From NCBI GenBank assembly GCA_965212135.1, contig OZ243044.1, positions 558,001 through 622,000 of the forward strand: DNA of 64,000 bases, read 5' to 3'. Below are positions 8,306-17,516 of this stretch, one piece after another. The notes beneath the pieces are model-generated. The model was given only the letters and a program-made list of their open reading frames with translations, was not told the origin of the DNA and searched no databases. The translations under genes and the position numbers were made by a program. Origin of the DNA: Bin75 sp965212135 (GTDB taxonomy: Bacteria > Nitrospirota > Nitrospiria > Nitrospirales > UBA8639). Positions within the stretch are counted from its first letter, which is position 1. The number at the start of each line of letters is the position of its first letter.

Positions 8306-9291
8306 CACAACTTGACGCGCTCGCGGAACAGGTTCTGCACGGCCACGCGGTCACCCGTGAAGAAGGCCGGGCGATTCTCCAAACCGACGAAGCCGGACTC
8401 CTGCCGCTGGTCAACGCCGCCTATACGATTCGCCACGCCTTTTGGGGGCGGAAAGTCACCCTTCAGATGTTATTCAACGCCAAAAGCGGCGCCTGTCAGG
8501 AAGACTGCCACTATTGTTCGCAATCCAGCGTCTCCACCAGTCCCATTGACCGCTACGCGCTCGTGTCTCCGGAGAAAATGCTGAAAGCCGCGCACCAGGC
8601 CCACGAAGCCAAGGCGCAACGGTATTGCGTGGTCATCAGCGGACGCACGCCTTTGGAAAAAGAAGTCACCGACATTGCCGCCGCGGTAACGCGGATCAAA
8701 CAAGAGCTTCCCATCCAGGTCTGCTGCTCTCTGGGACTCCTCACCGAACCCCAGGCCAGACAACTCAAAACCGCCGGCGTTGACCGGATCAACCACAACC
8801 TGAACACGAGCGAAGCGTATCACGCGTCCATCTGCACGACGCACACGTATCAGGACCGCGTGACCACGTTACGCAACGCGCGCGCGGCGGGACTGGAATT
8901 GTGTTCCGGCGGCATCATCGGCATGGGCGAATCCGACGACGACCTGCTGGACCTGGCCTTCGCCCTGCGCGACGTGGAGCCCGACTCTATTCCGTTAAAC
9001 ATGCTCCATCCCATGCCCGGCACCCCCCTCGCCGACTCCGCGCACCTGACCCCGCAACGTTGCCTCACCGTCCTCTGCCTGTTCCGTTTCATCCACCCCA
9101 AACGCGAACTCCGCGCCGCCGGCGGCCGCGAAGTCAATCTTCGCACCCTGCAACCCATGGCCCTGTACGTCGCGGATTCGCTGTTCGTCAACGGCTATCT
9201 CACCACCCCCGGCCAACCCGCCGACGAAGTGCAGAAGATGATTGAAGACATGGGGTTTGAAGTGGCTGAAGCGCCGGTCTGCCAAACCTAA
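8302..9291 (+). CDS. bioB: Biotin synthase
   Basis: Radical SAM enzyme inserting sulfur into dethiobiotin. 329 residues from the ATG at 8302, which overlaps the rsfS stop; an upstream in-frame start would overlap most of rsfS. The radical SAM cysteines are in GACQEDCHYCSQS (Cys 65, 69, 72). Family residues for the auxiliary cluster are visible in YCVVISGR, QVCCSLG, ELCSGGIIGMGE and the Arg-containing AAGGREVN. No other bio genes are adjacent, so the gene appears to use the upstream housekeeping operon for expression. Confidence 0.96.
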   Translation: MTQLDALAEQVLHGHAVTREEGRAILQTDEAGLLPLVNAAYTIRHAFWGRKVTLQMLFNAKSGACQEDCHYCSQSSVSTSPIDRYALVSPEKMLKAAHQAHEAKAQRYCVVISGRTPLEKEVTDIAAAVTRIKQELPIQVCCSLGLLTEPQARQLKTAGVDRINHNLNTSEAYHASICTTHTYQDRVTTLRNARAAGLELCSGGIIGMGESDDDLLDLAFALRDVEPDSIPLNMLHPMPGTPLADSAHLTPQRCLTVLCLFRFIHPKRELRAAGGREVNLRTLQPMALYVADSLFVNGYLTTPGQPADEVQKMIEDMGFEVAEAPVCQT

Positions 9292-9353
9292 ATCTGCCGT
9301 TCAGCGAATTTCAGCGAAAATTTTGCGCGGTTGGATTCTTTGCGGGACGCGGA

Positions 9354-10964
9354 TTAGTGTTCCAACGTCAAATCTGCGGGAATGGCGAAAGCAATGCCTT
9401 CAATGTCTTTGTCAATGAGCTTCGCAGTGACGATGCCGACCAAATTGCCTTCGCTGTCGAACAATCCGCCGCCAGAAGAGCCGAATGATATTTCCGCATT
9501 GGTTTGTATCACACGATTGCCATCTCTGGTTCGCAACTGCGATACCAGCCCATCGGACAACGACAAATCCAGTCCCTTGGGCGCACCCAACGCATACACG
9601 TCCTCGCCGACGTTCAGCGTGTCATAGCGTCGCACCGTGACTGGAACACCCCACAGGCCCACGACATCCAATAGACAAAAATCCCTGTTTGCATCGGCAT
9701 GGCGAATGGTGGCGGGATAAGCGGTATCGGTGTTGGCCCGGCGGTTGTGCGCTTTATACACCGTGATGTCACTGCCTTCATTTACCACATGGCAATTGGT
9801 CGCCACGATATTAGGACGGATAATCACCCCGCTACCCTGACTATCGCCGTTGAGAACCACCACCACCGACCGCCAAGTCTGTTCAAACACATGCGTGGCG
9901 ATATTCGTGCGTTGTGGTATGGGAGCGATAGCGATGTTTTCGCTAAGCGCAGGTTTCGACGCAGGCTTTTTCTCGCGGTTTTCAATTGCCTCCATTCGCT
10001 GTGCCGCTTGTTTTCGCAAGGCGCGGATGTTGGATCTGGCATCAAAACTCCTAGAGTGTTTGCGTAAAAAATCGGCTGCACTTTCATTGCCATTAGCTTT
10101 GGCAATGGAAAGCCAGATATACGCTTCGAACACATCTGCGATAACGCCTTCACCTAATTTATATGCCATGCCCAAAGCATATTGCGCCTTTGCATCGCCT
10201 TGCGCCGCAGCCTTGCGCCACCAGTGCACCGCCTCACGAGGATCTTGTGCAACGCCTTCACCTCCCTCGTATAATAAATTGCCCAAATTATTTTGCGCCC
10301 ACGCATGTCCCTGCTCCGCCGCCTTGCGATACCAGCGCACCGCCTCACGAGGATCCTGTTCAACGCCTTTGCCGGTAGCGTATGAATAGCCCAAACTATA
10401 TTGCGCCACCGCTTCCCCCCGTTCCGCCGCCGCTCGCCATTTTGCAATACCAGCGGCCAATTTATTTTTCGCCTGTTCCGCTGCCACACGGTTCTGTTCA
10501 TCGCGCAATTTAGCTTCCGCCCACGCATGCCCCTGCTCCGCTGCCTTACGATACCAGCGCATCGCCTCACGAGGATCCCGTTCAACGCCTTCGCCAGCAT
10601 CGTATGCAAGGCCCAAATTATATTGCGCCTCCGCATCCCCCTGCTCCGCTGCCTTACGATACCAGCGCATCGCCTCACGAGGATCCCGTTCAACGCCTTC
10701 GCCAATATCGTATGCAAGGCCCAAATTATATTGCGCCTCCGCATCCCCCTGCTCCGCTGCCTTACGATACCAGCGCATCGCCTCACGAGGATCCCGTTCA
10801 ACGCCTTCGCCAGTATCGTATGCAAGGCCCAAAAGATATTGCGCCACCACATCCCCCTGCTCCGCCGCCGCCCGCCATGTCGCAATGCCTTCACTGTTTG
10901 CCGCACATCCCACCATCACTACTATCACGGTGACAACCATCAGGTAAAACAGTCGTGTTTTCAT
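9354..10964 (-). CDS. Sel1-repeat lipoprotein with trypsin-like protease domain
   Basis: Exported lipoprotein of 536 residues starting at the ATG at 10964 behind a GGAGCAGG ribosome binding site; signal with lipobox ending VGC (Cys 20). Residues about 25-150 and 173-290 contain six Sel1-type repeats (EGVERDPREAMRWYRKAAEQ), interrupted by a short helix rich in Ala and Lys. A linker (about 300-355) leads to an S1-type protease domain: SGVIIRPNIVATNCHVV with His 392, NRDFCLLDV with Asp 428, and FGSSGGGLFD with Ser 497, so the triad looks intact. Probably a cell-envelope protease with a repeat scaffold; substrate unknown. Three repeats are almost identical in DNA. Confidence 0.85.
   Translation of the reverse strand: MKTRLFYLMVVTVIVVMVGCAANSEGIATWRAAAEQGDVVAQYLLGLAYDTGEGVERDPREAMRWYRKAAEQGDAEAQYNLGLAYDIGEGVERDPREAMRWYRKAAEQGDAEAQYNLGLAYDAGEGVERDPREAMRWYRKAAEQGHAWAEAKLRDEQNRVAAEQAKNKLAAGIAKWRAAAERGEAVAQYSLGYSYATGKGVEQDPREAVRWYRKAAEQGHAWAQNNLGNLLYEGGEGVAQDPREAVHWWRKAAAQGDAKAQYALGMAYKLGEGVIADVFEAYIWLSIAKANGNESAADFLRKHSRSFDARSNIRALRKQAAQRMEAIENREKKPASKPALSENIAIAPIPQRTNIATHVFEQTWRSVVVVLNGDSQGSGVIIRPNIVATNCHVVNEGSDITVYKAHNRRANTDTAYPATIRHADANRDFCLLDVVGLWGVPVTVRRYDTLNVGEDVYALGAPKGLDLSLSDGLVSQLRTRDGNRVIQTNAEISFGSSGGGLFDSEGNLVGIVTAKLIDKDIEGIAFAIPADLTLEH
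10525..10848. repeat. Three 108-bp tandem repeats inside the Sel1-protease gene
   Basis: Units start at 10525, 10633 and 10741, each exactly 108 bp (36 codons), differing at only a handful of positions. More divergent copies of the same unit lie at about 10192 and 10303. The near-identity at silent positions indicates recent duplication or gene conversion. Confidence 0.9.
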
Positions 10965-11003
10965 TAAAACCTGCTCCAATTGTTTACGGTGGATGACAAG
11001 GGC

Positions 11004-11032
11004 AATATCACTGCTTCCTGATAGGGGTCCAA
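11004..11032 (-). promoter_or_regulatory. Probable promoter of Sel1-protease gene
   Basis: On the minus strand TTGGAC (11032-11027), a 17-nt spacer and GATATT (11009-11004) lie about 40 nt before the start codon at 10964. Confidence 0.4.
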
Positions 11033-11060
11033 GTATATTGTCGCTAACCTAACCAATAAA

Positions 11061-11537
11061 CTACCCAACGGCAAAAAAATCAATTGCGACCCAGACAATC
11101 AAAAAAACTATCCCAAACCCGAACGAGTTAATTTGCCAACTCCACCAATTCAATTTCGAAGACTCACATTCACTTGCCTTTTCTTCTTCACCTACAAAGC
11201 GTGCCGCAAAGTATTCTGCATTGCACTGAATGAATGTCAAATTGTTTACTAGGTGCGTAAGCCCACAGAAACCGGAAAACAGCAAAGACAATAAACCTAG
11301 GACTTGAAACAGAAGGCCAGACAAAGCAAGACAGGTTTCATATTTTCCGCTATGATACCCGTCTTCCAGTAAATACGATACGGCAAACCCGATCGTGGCA
11401 ACGGATAACGAAATCAGAACAGAGCTGAGCTTCAAATAGAGGGGATGCATCAAGCCGTACCACCTGTTCATGTATTTTTCCATGTCCCGCCTATATTCTT
11501 TTTTTGCTGCCGAGTTGTTGTCGTCGTTGCCATCCAT
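11061..11537 (-). CDS. Small three-TM membrane protein, unknown
   Basis: 158 residues of unrecognised family. The N-terminal 30 residues are hydrophilic and charged, followed by hydrophobic spans at about 37-57, 70-98 and 135-157, with a charged loop (Glu/Lys/Ser-rich, about 112-128) between the second and third. Composition is AT-richer than the flanking core genes, like the ankyrin/DUF2971 insert. It lies upstream of and in the same direction as the Sel1-protease gene, but a separate promoter in the 96-nt gap suggests independent expression. No catalytic motif is visible. Confidence 0.6.
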   Translation of the reverse strand: MDGNDDNNSAAKKEYRRDMEKYMNRWYGLMHPLYLKLSSVLISLSVATIGFAVSYLLEDGYHSGKYETCLALSGLLFQVLGLLSLLFSGFCGLTHLVNNLTFIQCNAEYFAARFVGEEEKASECESSKLNWWSWQINSFGFGIVFLIVWVAIDFFAVG

Positions 11538-11667
11538 TCAATTCACCTCGCTTGATTGATGAGAAACATCGCTACCGCCTTGGTGTCAATGCAGGACTCC
11601 AACGATATTCGCTTGACCGCCACCGTGCAAACCACTGTAAGCAAGCCGCCGGAGCACAGATATTACC

Positions 11668-14256
11668 TCACTCATACCGCAACCCGTCGGCAATCTCCCC
11701 GCGTGTCGCCCACCGGGCCGGAAGCCAGCCGGCCACCAACGACGTGACGCCCGCGATCAGCGTGGCGTGCATGAGAGACGCGACGGGCACTGTCATGTGG
11801 ATGCTCCAGCCGAATGACTGTTTGTTAATCACGCCGATCAGCAGGGCCGCGAGCAGGACGCCGCCGAGCAGGCCGAGGGCCAGCCCCAGCAATCCCAGAC
11901 AGAGCGATTCGCGGAGTACCAGGCCGCGCACTTGCCCGCGGCTGGCTCCAATCGCGCGGAACGTCGCAAACTCGCGCCGCCGCTCAACAACCGTCGTCAA
12001 CAGGGTGTTCATAATCCCAAGTAGCCCGACGATGACCGCCACGGCTTCCAGGCCATAGGTCAACCGAAAGGTGCGGTCAAACACGGCCAGCACATCGGTC
12101 CGCAGTTCGCGGTTGCTGACAATCGCCACCGGGGCGAGCGGCGCGAGCGCCGCGTGCAGGTCACGCCGAACCTGTTGCGCGTTCGCGTGAGGGTCAAGAT
12201 AAATCCCCAACACCGTCGCGGTCGCGTCACCCCACCATTGCCGGTAGAGCGACCGGTCCATGACCACCTTGCCGCCGTCCGTCGCATAATCATAAAAGAC
12301 GCCGACCACGCCGAACTCCTTGCGCCCGGCGTTTGTGGGCAACGCCAGCGCGTCGCCAACGTCAACTCCAAGCCGGTGGGCCAGTACTTCGGAAATCACA
12401 ACCCCCTTTTCCGCAATGGCCCGGCGAAGAAGGCGGGAAGACTCACCGTTCACAAACAGGTATTGACTGCGTTCCGCGTGCAGGGAGAGATCCCGCGCCA
12501 CCAGCGAGACCTGGGTGGGGCCGGCTTGCACGCGCACGTGCCGGTAGGGATCAACGGCCGCCACGCCCGGCACGGCCCTGGCGCGCAGAATCATGTCCGG
12601 TGAAAGGCCGGAGGCCGTCTCGAGTTGATTGGGGTCCAGCAGGCCGGCATGGGGCGTGACAATCAAATCTGCCATAATGGTTTGATCAATCCATTGCTCG
12701 ACGGTCCCGCGGAAACTTTCCACCATCACCCCCACCCCCACCACGATGGCGATACCCACCATAAAGGCCGACAGCGTGACACTGTTTCGCCCCGAAGACG
12801 CGGCAATCTGGTCAACGGCCAGGTGCGTCATGGACCCCGACGACGTGTTGAAGCACGTCGCCCGCACCGCACCCAGCAGATGAATGCCGAGCGGAGCGAG
12901 CAGGGCGCATCCCAGCAGAACACAGAACGCGGCGGCATAGCCAAACACGGGAAGGCCATTGACCGGACCAGGCAAGGACAGCAGCCCCGCCATCCCCAAC
13001 ACGGCCAGGGCCGACACCGTCCACCGGCCATGACGATGGTGACGAGTGGTTTCATAGTGCCCGGGAGCCAGGGCTTGAGCCGGAGCCGTCCGACTCGCTT
13101 CCCGGCAAGGCCCCAACGCTCCGATGACGGACAGCGCCATTCCCAGGAGACAGCCTCCCGACAGCGCCAGAACGCTGAACGCCGGCACGCCGGGCGTCTC
13201 CATGCCATAGAGTTCGGACACCGTTTCCGCTTCAAGCGCGACCAGCCAATGCGCCAGACCGCTCCCAAAGACGGCCCCCAGGCTTCCCCCCACGGCGCCG
13301 ATGATGATCGCCTCGCCCAGAAACAACAGGCCAATCTGCCGTCGCAACAGGCCAATCGCCCGCAACAAGCCGATCTCCCGGCGATACTGCACGACGGAAA
13401 ATCCCACGGCGTTATAGACCAAAAAGATTCCAACAAACAGCCCGACGGCGCTCAATGTAGTGAGATTCAACTGAAACGCGGTGAGCATATGCTGCACTTG
13501 GGCATTCCGTTGTGCGGAGCGGCTGACCAGCACGGAAGGCCCCAGGCGTTCCTGAAGCTCCTGAATCACTCGATCCACCGACGCGCCGGGGAGCGTCACA
13601 AGATCCAATCCGTCAAGTCGGCCCAGCCGCGCAAAGTGGACCTGGGCGGCGGCAATATCCATCACCACGAAGACCCCCCACCGCTTGACACGTTTGGGAA
13701 ACGGCCACGTTCCGCGCACCGTCGCTTCAAAATGGCGTGAGCCGGCGCGCACCATCACGCGGTCACCCCGGCCAACCCCCAGGCTTGCGGCCACGTCGCG
13801 ATCCACAAAGATCGCCTCCGCGCCAAGCAGACTATCCAGCGAAAACTCCCGTTGCGGAGCGGGGTCGGCCCGCCACGCACCCGTCTCCTCACCGGCCAAT
13901 GCAACCAGGTCCAGCCCCCACACGAGACTCGCCCGCGTGGCTCCCGCCTCCGTTTCGAGAATGGCCGATTGGGCAATGAACGGATGGATGCGTTGGACGC
14001 CGGGGTGCGCGCGAATCCGTTCAATCAGTCTTTCATCAATTCGCCGTTCGGCCCCCGAGATATGAATCGCGGCCTCTCCCACCACCTGCGTCACGGTTCG
14101 TTGAAACGCGTCAAAGACGGTTTGATTCGCCAGAAACATGGCAATGGCGGCCGCCACGCCGACGCCCACCCCCACCACGGTCAGCGCGGTTCTAAGAGGC
14201 CGGCTTGTCAAATGCCTGAAAGCCAGCATCGCAAATAACAACACAGGGTTTGACAA
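11668..14256 (-). CDS. FtsX-type ABC transporter permease
   Basis: 862-residue inner-membrane permease of the FtsX/MacB superfamily. Layout: TM helix near 20-40, large periplasmic MacB-like domain (about 45-260), FtsX domain with three helices (about 265-390), then another TM (about 410-470), a second periplasmic domain (about 500-720) and a second FtsX domain (about 745-860). The motifs YRREIGLLRAIGLLRRQIGLL and ERRREFATFRAIGASRGQV are typical coupling-helix regions. Such two-FtsX permeases pair with a LolD-like ATPase, and one is encoded 1.6 kb away (15886-16578), separated by pyrD and a LuxR gene. Probably lipoprotein or peptide export; substrate unknown. Confidence 0.88.
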   Translation of the reverse strand: MSNPVLLFAMLAFRHLTSRPLRTALTVVGVGVGVAAAIAMFLANQTVFDAFQRTVTQVVGEAAIHISGAERRIDERLIERIRAHPGVQRIHPFIAQSAILETEAGATRASLVWGLDLVALAGEETGAWRADPAPQREFSLDSLLGAEAIFVDRDVAASLGVGRGDRVMVRAGSRHFEATVRGTWPFPKRVKRWGVFVVMDIAAAQVHFARLGRLDGLDLVTLPGASVDRVIQELQERLGPSVLVSRSAQRNAQVQHMLTAFQLNLTTLSAVGLFVGIFLVYNAVGFSVVQYRREIGLLRAIGLLRRQIGLLFLGEAIIIGAVGGSLGAVFGSGLAHWLVALEAETVSELYGMETPGVPAFSVLALSGGCLLGMALSVIGALGPCREASRTAPAQALAPGHYETTRHHRHGRWTVSALAVLGMAGLLSLPGPVNGLPVFGYAAAFCVLLGCALLAPLGIHLLGAVRATCFNTSSGSMTHLAVDQIAASSGRNSVTLSAFMVGIAIVVGVGVMVESFRGTVEQWIDQTIMADLIVTPHAGLLDPNQLETASGLSPDMILRARAVPGVAAVDPYRHVRVQAGPTQVSLVARDLSLHAERSQYLFVNGESSRLLRRAIAEKGVVISEVLAHRLGVDVGDALALPTNAGRKEFGVVGVFYDYATDGGKVVMDRSLYRQWWGDATATVLGIYLDPHANAQQVRRDLHAALAPLAPVAIVSNRELRTDVLAVFDRTFRLTYGLEAVAVIVGLLGIMNTLLTTVVERRREFATFRAIGASRGQVRGLVLRESLCLGLLGLALGLLGGVLLAALLIGVINKQSFGWSIHMTVPVASLMHATLIAGVTSLVAGWLPARWATRGEIADGLRYE

Positions 14257-14530
14257 AATTTGTTTCCCGAAATGCCGTTATGGTATCGTGTGAAACCCCA
14301 CGTGGAGCATGAGAACAACCAGCGGCGTCTCACGCATGATCCGTGGCCCCGTGCCTCGACACAGGCCTTGCTCTTAGAGATTCCTGCGGCCCTGTCTGGC
14401 GGTCTTGAGCAAGAGTTCCCGTTTCTTATGAATGCGGGGATAGGCGGGATGGATCGCCTTTGAAAAAATTTTCACTCATTCACAACCGTCTTCATTTGCC
14501 AGATGCGACGCGAAAGAGGGTGCAAGCGTG

Positions 14531-14824
14531 ATGGCCAAAGCCAAGTCCGGGACTCGAGACATTAAAGGAAATTCCAAAGAAAAGACCGAAGAGACGTTCT
14601 CGCTGACTTCCCGTCAAAAAGAAATTCTTCGCCTCGTGGCTCAAGGTCACACGAACAGGGAAATCGGCGAACAACTGGATATCAGTGTCCGCACGGTTGA
14701 AGTCCACCGGTTTAATCTGATGCGCCGGCTCCGCGTGCGAAACGTGGCCCAACTGCTTAGACAAGGGATGCTCCTGCGGCTTATCCCAAAACATGCCGTT
14801 CCCGGCAAGTCACATCCCCTCTGA
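14531..14824 (+). CDS. Solo LuxR/GerE-type HTH regulator
   Basis: 97-residue protein consisting almost entirely of a GerE helix-turn-helix (about 24-85): LTSRQKEILRLVAQGHTNREI followed by LDISVRTVEVHRFNLMRRL. There is no receiver, PAS or autoinducer domain, so it resembles stand-alone DNA-binding output domains. ATG at 14531 chosen over a GTG at 14528. It lies between two minus-strand genes, in a 270-nt-long upstream region without another convincing gene. Target unknown. Confidence 0.82.
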   Translation: MAKAKSGTRDIKGNSKEKTEETFSLTSRQKEILRLVAQGHTNREIGEQLDISVRTVEVHRFNLMRRLRVRNVAQLLRQGMLLRLIPKHAVPGKSHPL

Positions 14825-14945
14825 CCGCGACACCGGATCATTCGCTCCATCCTGACACGTCAATGCCAAACCCGCGGTTGGTCGGGACAACGGCCGAACC
14901 GCCTTTGAACGGGAGTACCGGGAGGGCCGTCACACGCGTTTGCGG

Positions 14946-15884
14946 TCAGAGTTCCCGCAAGGTTCCCCGACATTCCACAAGCGAACGGCAGCCTTTCTTT
15001 TCCAACGTCTCCGTGAGTTCGTTTTCCAGTCTTTGAAAGACCCCGACTCCTTCGTCAACGAGCGCCGTGCCAATCTGCACGGCGGACGCGCCGCATAAAC
15101 TATGTTCAAACACGTCCGTACCCGAGGCAATGCCGCCCGTTCCAATGATCGGCATCCGGCCGTCAAACAACTTCCAGAACGCGCGCACGTTCGCTAACGC
15201 GACGGGTTTAATCATGGGTCCGCCAAGGCCGCCGAACCCGCCCTTGGGCTTGATCACCACGCATTCCCTGTCCGGATCAACCACCAGCCCGTTGCCCACG
15301 GAGTTGATGACCGACAAAAAGGCGACCCCGACCGCTTGCAACATACCGGCCACGGCTTCCTGATGCACCGGGTCAAAATACGGAGGCAGTTTGACGCCCA
15401 TCGGCACGGTGACGACGTCTTTCAATTGCAGGAGCAACGCGCGGGAAGCCTCCACGTCATAGCCAATCTGCGGCTTTCCCGGAATATTCGGGCAGGACAA
15501 ATTGACTTCGAGCAGGTCGGGCCGAACGGCCGTGATCGCTTGCGCCGCGTCAAGAAAATCAGAAGGGCACAGCCCGGCGATGCTGGCAATAATGGGTTTC
15601 CCAAACCGCCGAAGGTCGGGAATGAACGTGGCATAGGCCGGATAGCCGAGATTGGGAAGCCCCATGGAATTAATAGAGCCGCCCGGAAAGGTGTAATACC
15701 GGGGGGCGGGATTGCCTTCCCGGAACGCCGGTGTCATGGATTTGGTGACGATAGCCCCGCTCCTGGACAGACCCAGAGTTTCCAGTTCTTCCCGTGTGAC
15801 GCACAAGGCCCCGGCGGCATTCATCAAACAGCTTGGGAAACGCACGCCGGCAATCGTAGTGGAAAGATCCATGGACACGCTCAT
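14946..15884 (-). CDS. pyrD: Dihydroorotate dehydrogenase, class 1-like
   Basis: FMN enzyme oxidising dihydroorotate in pyrimidine synthesis. The ATG at 15884 gives 312 residues, one nucleotide after the stop of the ATPase gene; a longer frame exists but would overlap that gene. Class 1 features are VRFPSCLMNAAGALC, NSMGLPNLGY, the VNLSCPNIPGKPQIGYD segment with the class 1 active-site Cys, and IIGTGGIASGTDVFEHSLCGA for FMN phosphate binding. The sequence resembles class 1A (fumarate-dependent, soluble) enzymes more than 1B; no pyrK-like partner is adjacent. Electron acceptor is therefore uncertain. Confidence 0.9.
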   Translation of the reverse strand: MSVSMDLSTTIAGVRFPSCLMNAAGALCVTREELETLGLSRSGAIVTKSMTPAFREGNPAPRYYTFPGGSINSMGLPNLGYPAYATFIPDLRRFGKPIIASIAGLCPSDFLDAAQAITAVRPDLLEVNLSCPNIPGKPQIGYDVEASRALLLQLKDVVTVPMGVKLPPYFDPVHQEAVAGMLQAVGVAFLSVINSVGNGLVVDPDRECVVIKPKGGFGGLGGPMIKPVALANVRAFWKLFDGRMPIIGTGGIASGTDVFEHSLCGASAVQIGTALVDEGVGVFQRLENELTETLEKKGCRSLVECRGTLREL

Positions 15885-15885
15885 C

Positions 15886-16578
15886 TCATGCGCAGGCCTG
15901 GGGCGCAGACGACCGGGGACGCAGTTGCCCATCGCAGAGTTCGTACACGTGGTCGGCAATCCGCGCGGCGGCTTCGGAATGAGTGACGAAAATGACCGTT
16001 TGGGATTCCGCCCTGGCCACGTGCTGAATCAGCGCCACCATCTCCCTGGCGGTCTGCGAGTCAAGATTGCCCGTCGGCTCGTCCGCCAACAGAAGACGCG
16101 GACGATGGACAAGCGCTCGAGCCAGAGCCACGCGTTGTTGTTCCCCTCCGGATAATTCCCAGGGCCAATGACCGGCCCGATGGTGGACTCCCACCTTTTC
16201 AAGCGTCTCCCGAACGCGTTCTCGAATGAACGCGGCAGAGGCCCGCTGCAGCCGTAAGGGCAACCCGACGTTTTCCGCGGCCGTCAGCCCCGGCACCAAA
16301 TGAAACGCCTGGAACACCATGCCAATTCGCTCACGCCGAAATCTCGTCCAATCGGCGTCGGAAAAGCGGCGAGTCAACTGACCGTCGAGACGAATGTCGC
16401 CGGAGGTCGCGCAATCAAGGCCGGCAAGCAGATTGAGCAGCGTGCTTTTTCCGCTTCCGCTTGGGCCCATGATCACACAACAGTCGCCGGCGCCGACCTG
16501 AAGGCTCACGCCCCGCAGGGCGGACACCGTGACGTGCCCGCGATGGTAGTCTTTGCAGACGCGATCCAATATCACCAT
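15886..16578 (-). CDS. LolD-like ABC transporter ATPase
   Basis: 230-residue ATPase of the LolD/MacB group. Walker A GPSGSGKST (about 38-46), Q-loop GMVFQAFHLVPGLTAAENVGL, signature LSGGEQQRVALARAL, Walker B RLLLADEPTGNLD and the H-loop FVTHSE are all intact. The likely partner is the FtsX permease at 11668-14256; the pair is split by pyrD and the oppositely oriented LuxR gene. It is transcribed into pyrD. Confidence 0.92.
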   Translation of the reverse strand: MVILDRVCKDYHRGHVTVSALRGVSLQVGAGDCCVIMGPSGSGKSTLLNLLAGLDCATSGDIRLDGQLTRRFSDADWTRFRRERIGMVFQAFHLVPGLTAAENVGLPLRLQRASAAFIRERVRETLEKVGVHHRAGHWPWELSGGEQQRVALARALVHRPRLLLADEPTGNLDSQTAREMVALIQHVARAESQTVIFVTHSEAAARIADHVYELCDGQLRPRSSAPQACA

Positions 16579-16707
16579 GGAAACGAGGCCTTTTTTTCAG
16601 CCGGAGACCGTTCGGGTGAGCATGTGAACGCCTCCCCGTCACGACGACTCGCCGAAGTCTATAGCACACTTCTCAAACGGCCAACAACGCAAGGCGGGAC
16701 GTGAGGC

Positions 16708-16736
16708 TTGACACAGGCTTGAACATTTCCTAGATT
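16708..16736 (+). promoter_or_regulatory. Sigma70-type promoter for comF
   Basis: TTGACA at 16708-16713, 17-nt spacer, TAGATT at 16731-16736, about 35 nt before the GTG start of comF. Confidence 0.6.
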
Positions 16737-16778
16737 TTTCTTCCGAGTCGCCGAGGGCAACCGCCCGGAAAAATTCCC

Positions 16779-17516
16779 GTGAAAAACACGACCACTCGAC
16801 TGCTTCGCTGTCTCCTGCACGCCGTGTTTCCCATGCAGTGCCGTCTGTGCGGCACCGCCCTCTGGGATGATCCGATTCCTTTTTTTTGCCAGACCTGCTG
16901 GAACGGTATTGTGCCAATTTCTTCGCCAACCTGCCCGCGCTGTTCCCGTCCTTTCGCTTCTCCGGTCGCACGCTCCCATAGTCCCGGGCACGAGTGCGGG
17001 TCTTGCCGAAAACGCCCGCCGGCCTACCATCAAGCCTGGACGCCATACGCCTATCAATCCCCGCTGAAAGAAGCCATTGGGTTATTCAAGTACCGTGGCA
17101 AGACGCAACTGGCATCATCGCTCGCGCAACTGATGGCCAGGGCCGGCGCCCCTCCAACGGCCCTCGACGCCATTATCGCCGTGCCGTTGCACCCTCAGCG
17201 ACTCCGGGAACGGGAATTTAATCAATCCCTGCTGTTGGCGCGTTATTTGGGCAGGTACTGGAATCTTCCCGTGCTCACCAACATCCTGAGACGGACGAAA
17301 CTCACGCAACCACAAATTTCCTTAAAACGACGAGAGCGTCTAAAGAATCTTCGGCGATGCTTTGCCGTCGCAACCCCCTCCGTCATTGAAGGGAAAACCC
17401 TGCTGGTCGTGGATGACGTCTTCACCACGGGAACCACGGTCAATGAATGTGCCAAAACCCTTCGCAAAGCCGGGGCACAGGCCGTCTATGTTCAGACGCT
17501 GGCCAGAATGGTCTGA
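16779..17516 (+). CDS. comF: ComF family phosphoribosyltransferase-like protein
   Basis: 245 residues. The N terminus has four Cys pairs (CRLCG, CQTCW, CPRC, CGSC) consistent with zinc binding. The C-terminal phosphoribosyltransferase-type domain carries the PRPP loop VVDDVFTTGTTVNEC. Conserved family segments are AIGLFKYRGKTQLA and VPLHPQRLREREFNQSLLLA. ComF proteins take part in transformation (single-stranded DNA uptake) in several bacteria; here no other com gene is near. The start is GTG at 16779. Confidence 0.9.
   Translation: MKNTTTRLLRCLLHAVFPMQCRLCGTALWDDPIPFFCQTCWNGIVPISSPTCPRCSRPFASPVARSHSPGHECGSCRKRPPAYHQAWTPYAYQSPLKEAIGLFKYRGKTQLASSLAQLMARAGAPPTALDAIIAVPLHPQRLREREFNQSLLLARYLGRYWNLPVLTNILRRTKLTQPQISLKRRERLKNLRRCFAVATPSVIEGKTLLVVDDVFTTGTTVNECAKTLRKAGAQAVYVQTLARMV

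Noticed and set aside
14260..14463. 67-residue plus-strand frame downstream of the permease start
   Set aside because: No ribosome binding site, no conserved motif, and it lies in a plausible regulatory space before the LuxR gene.
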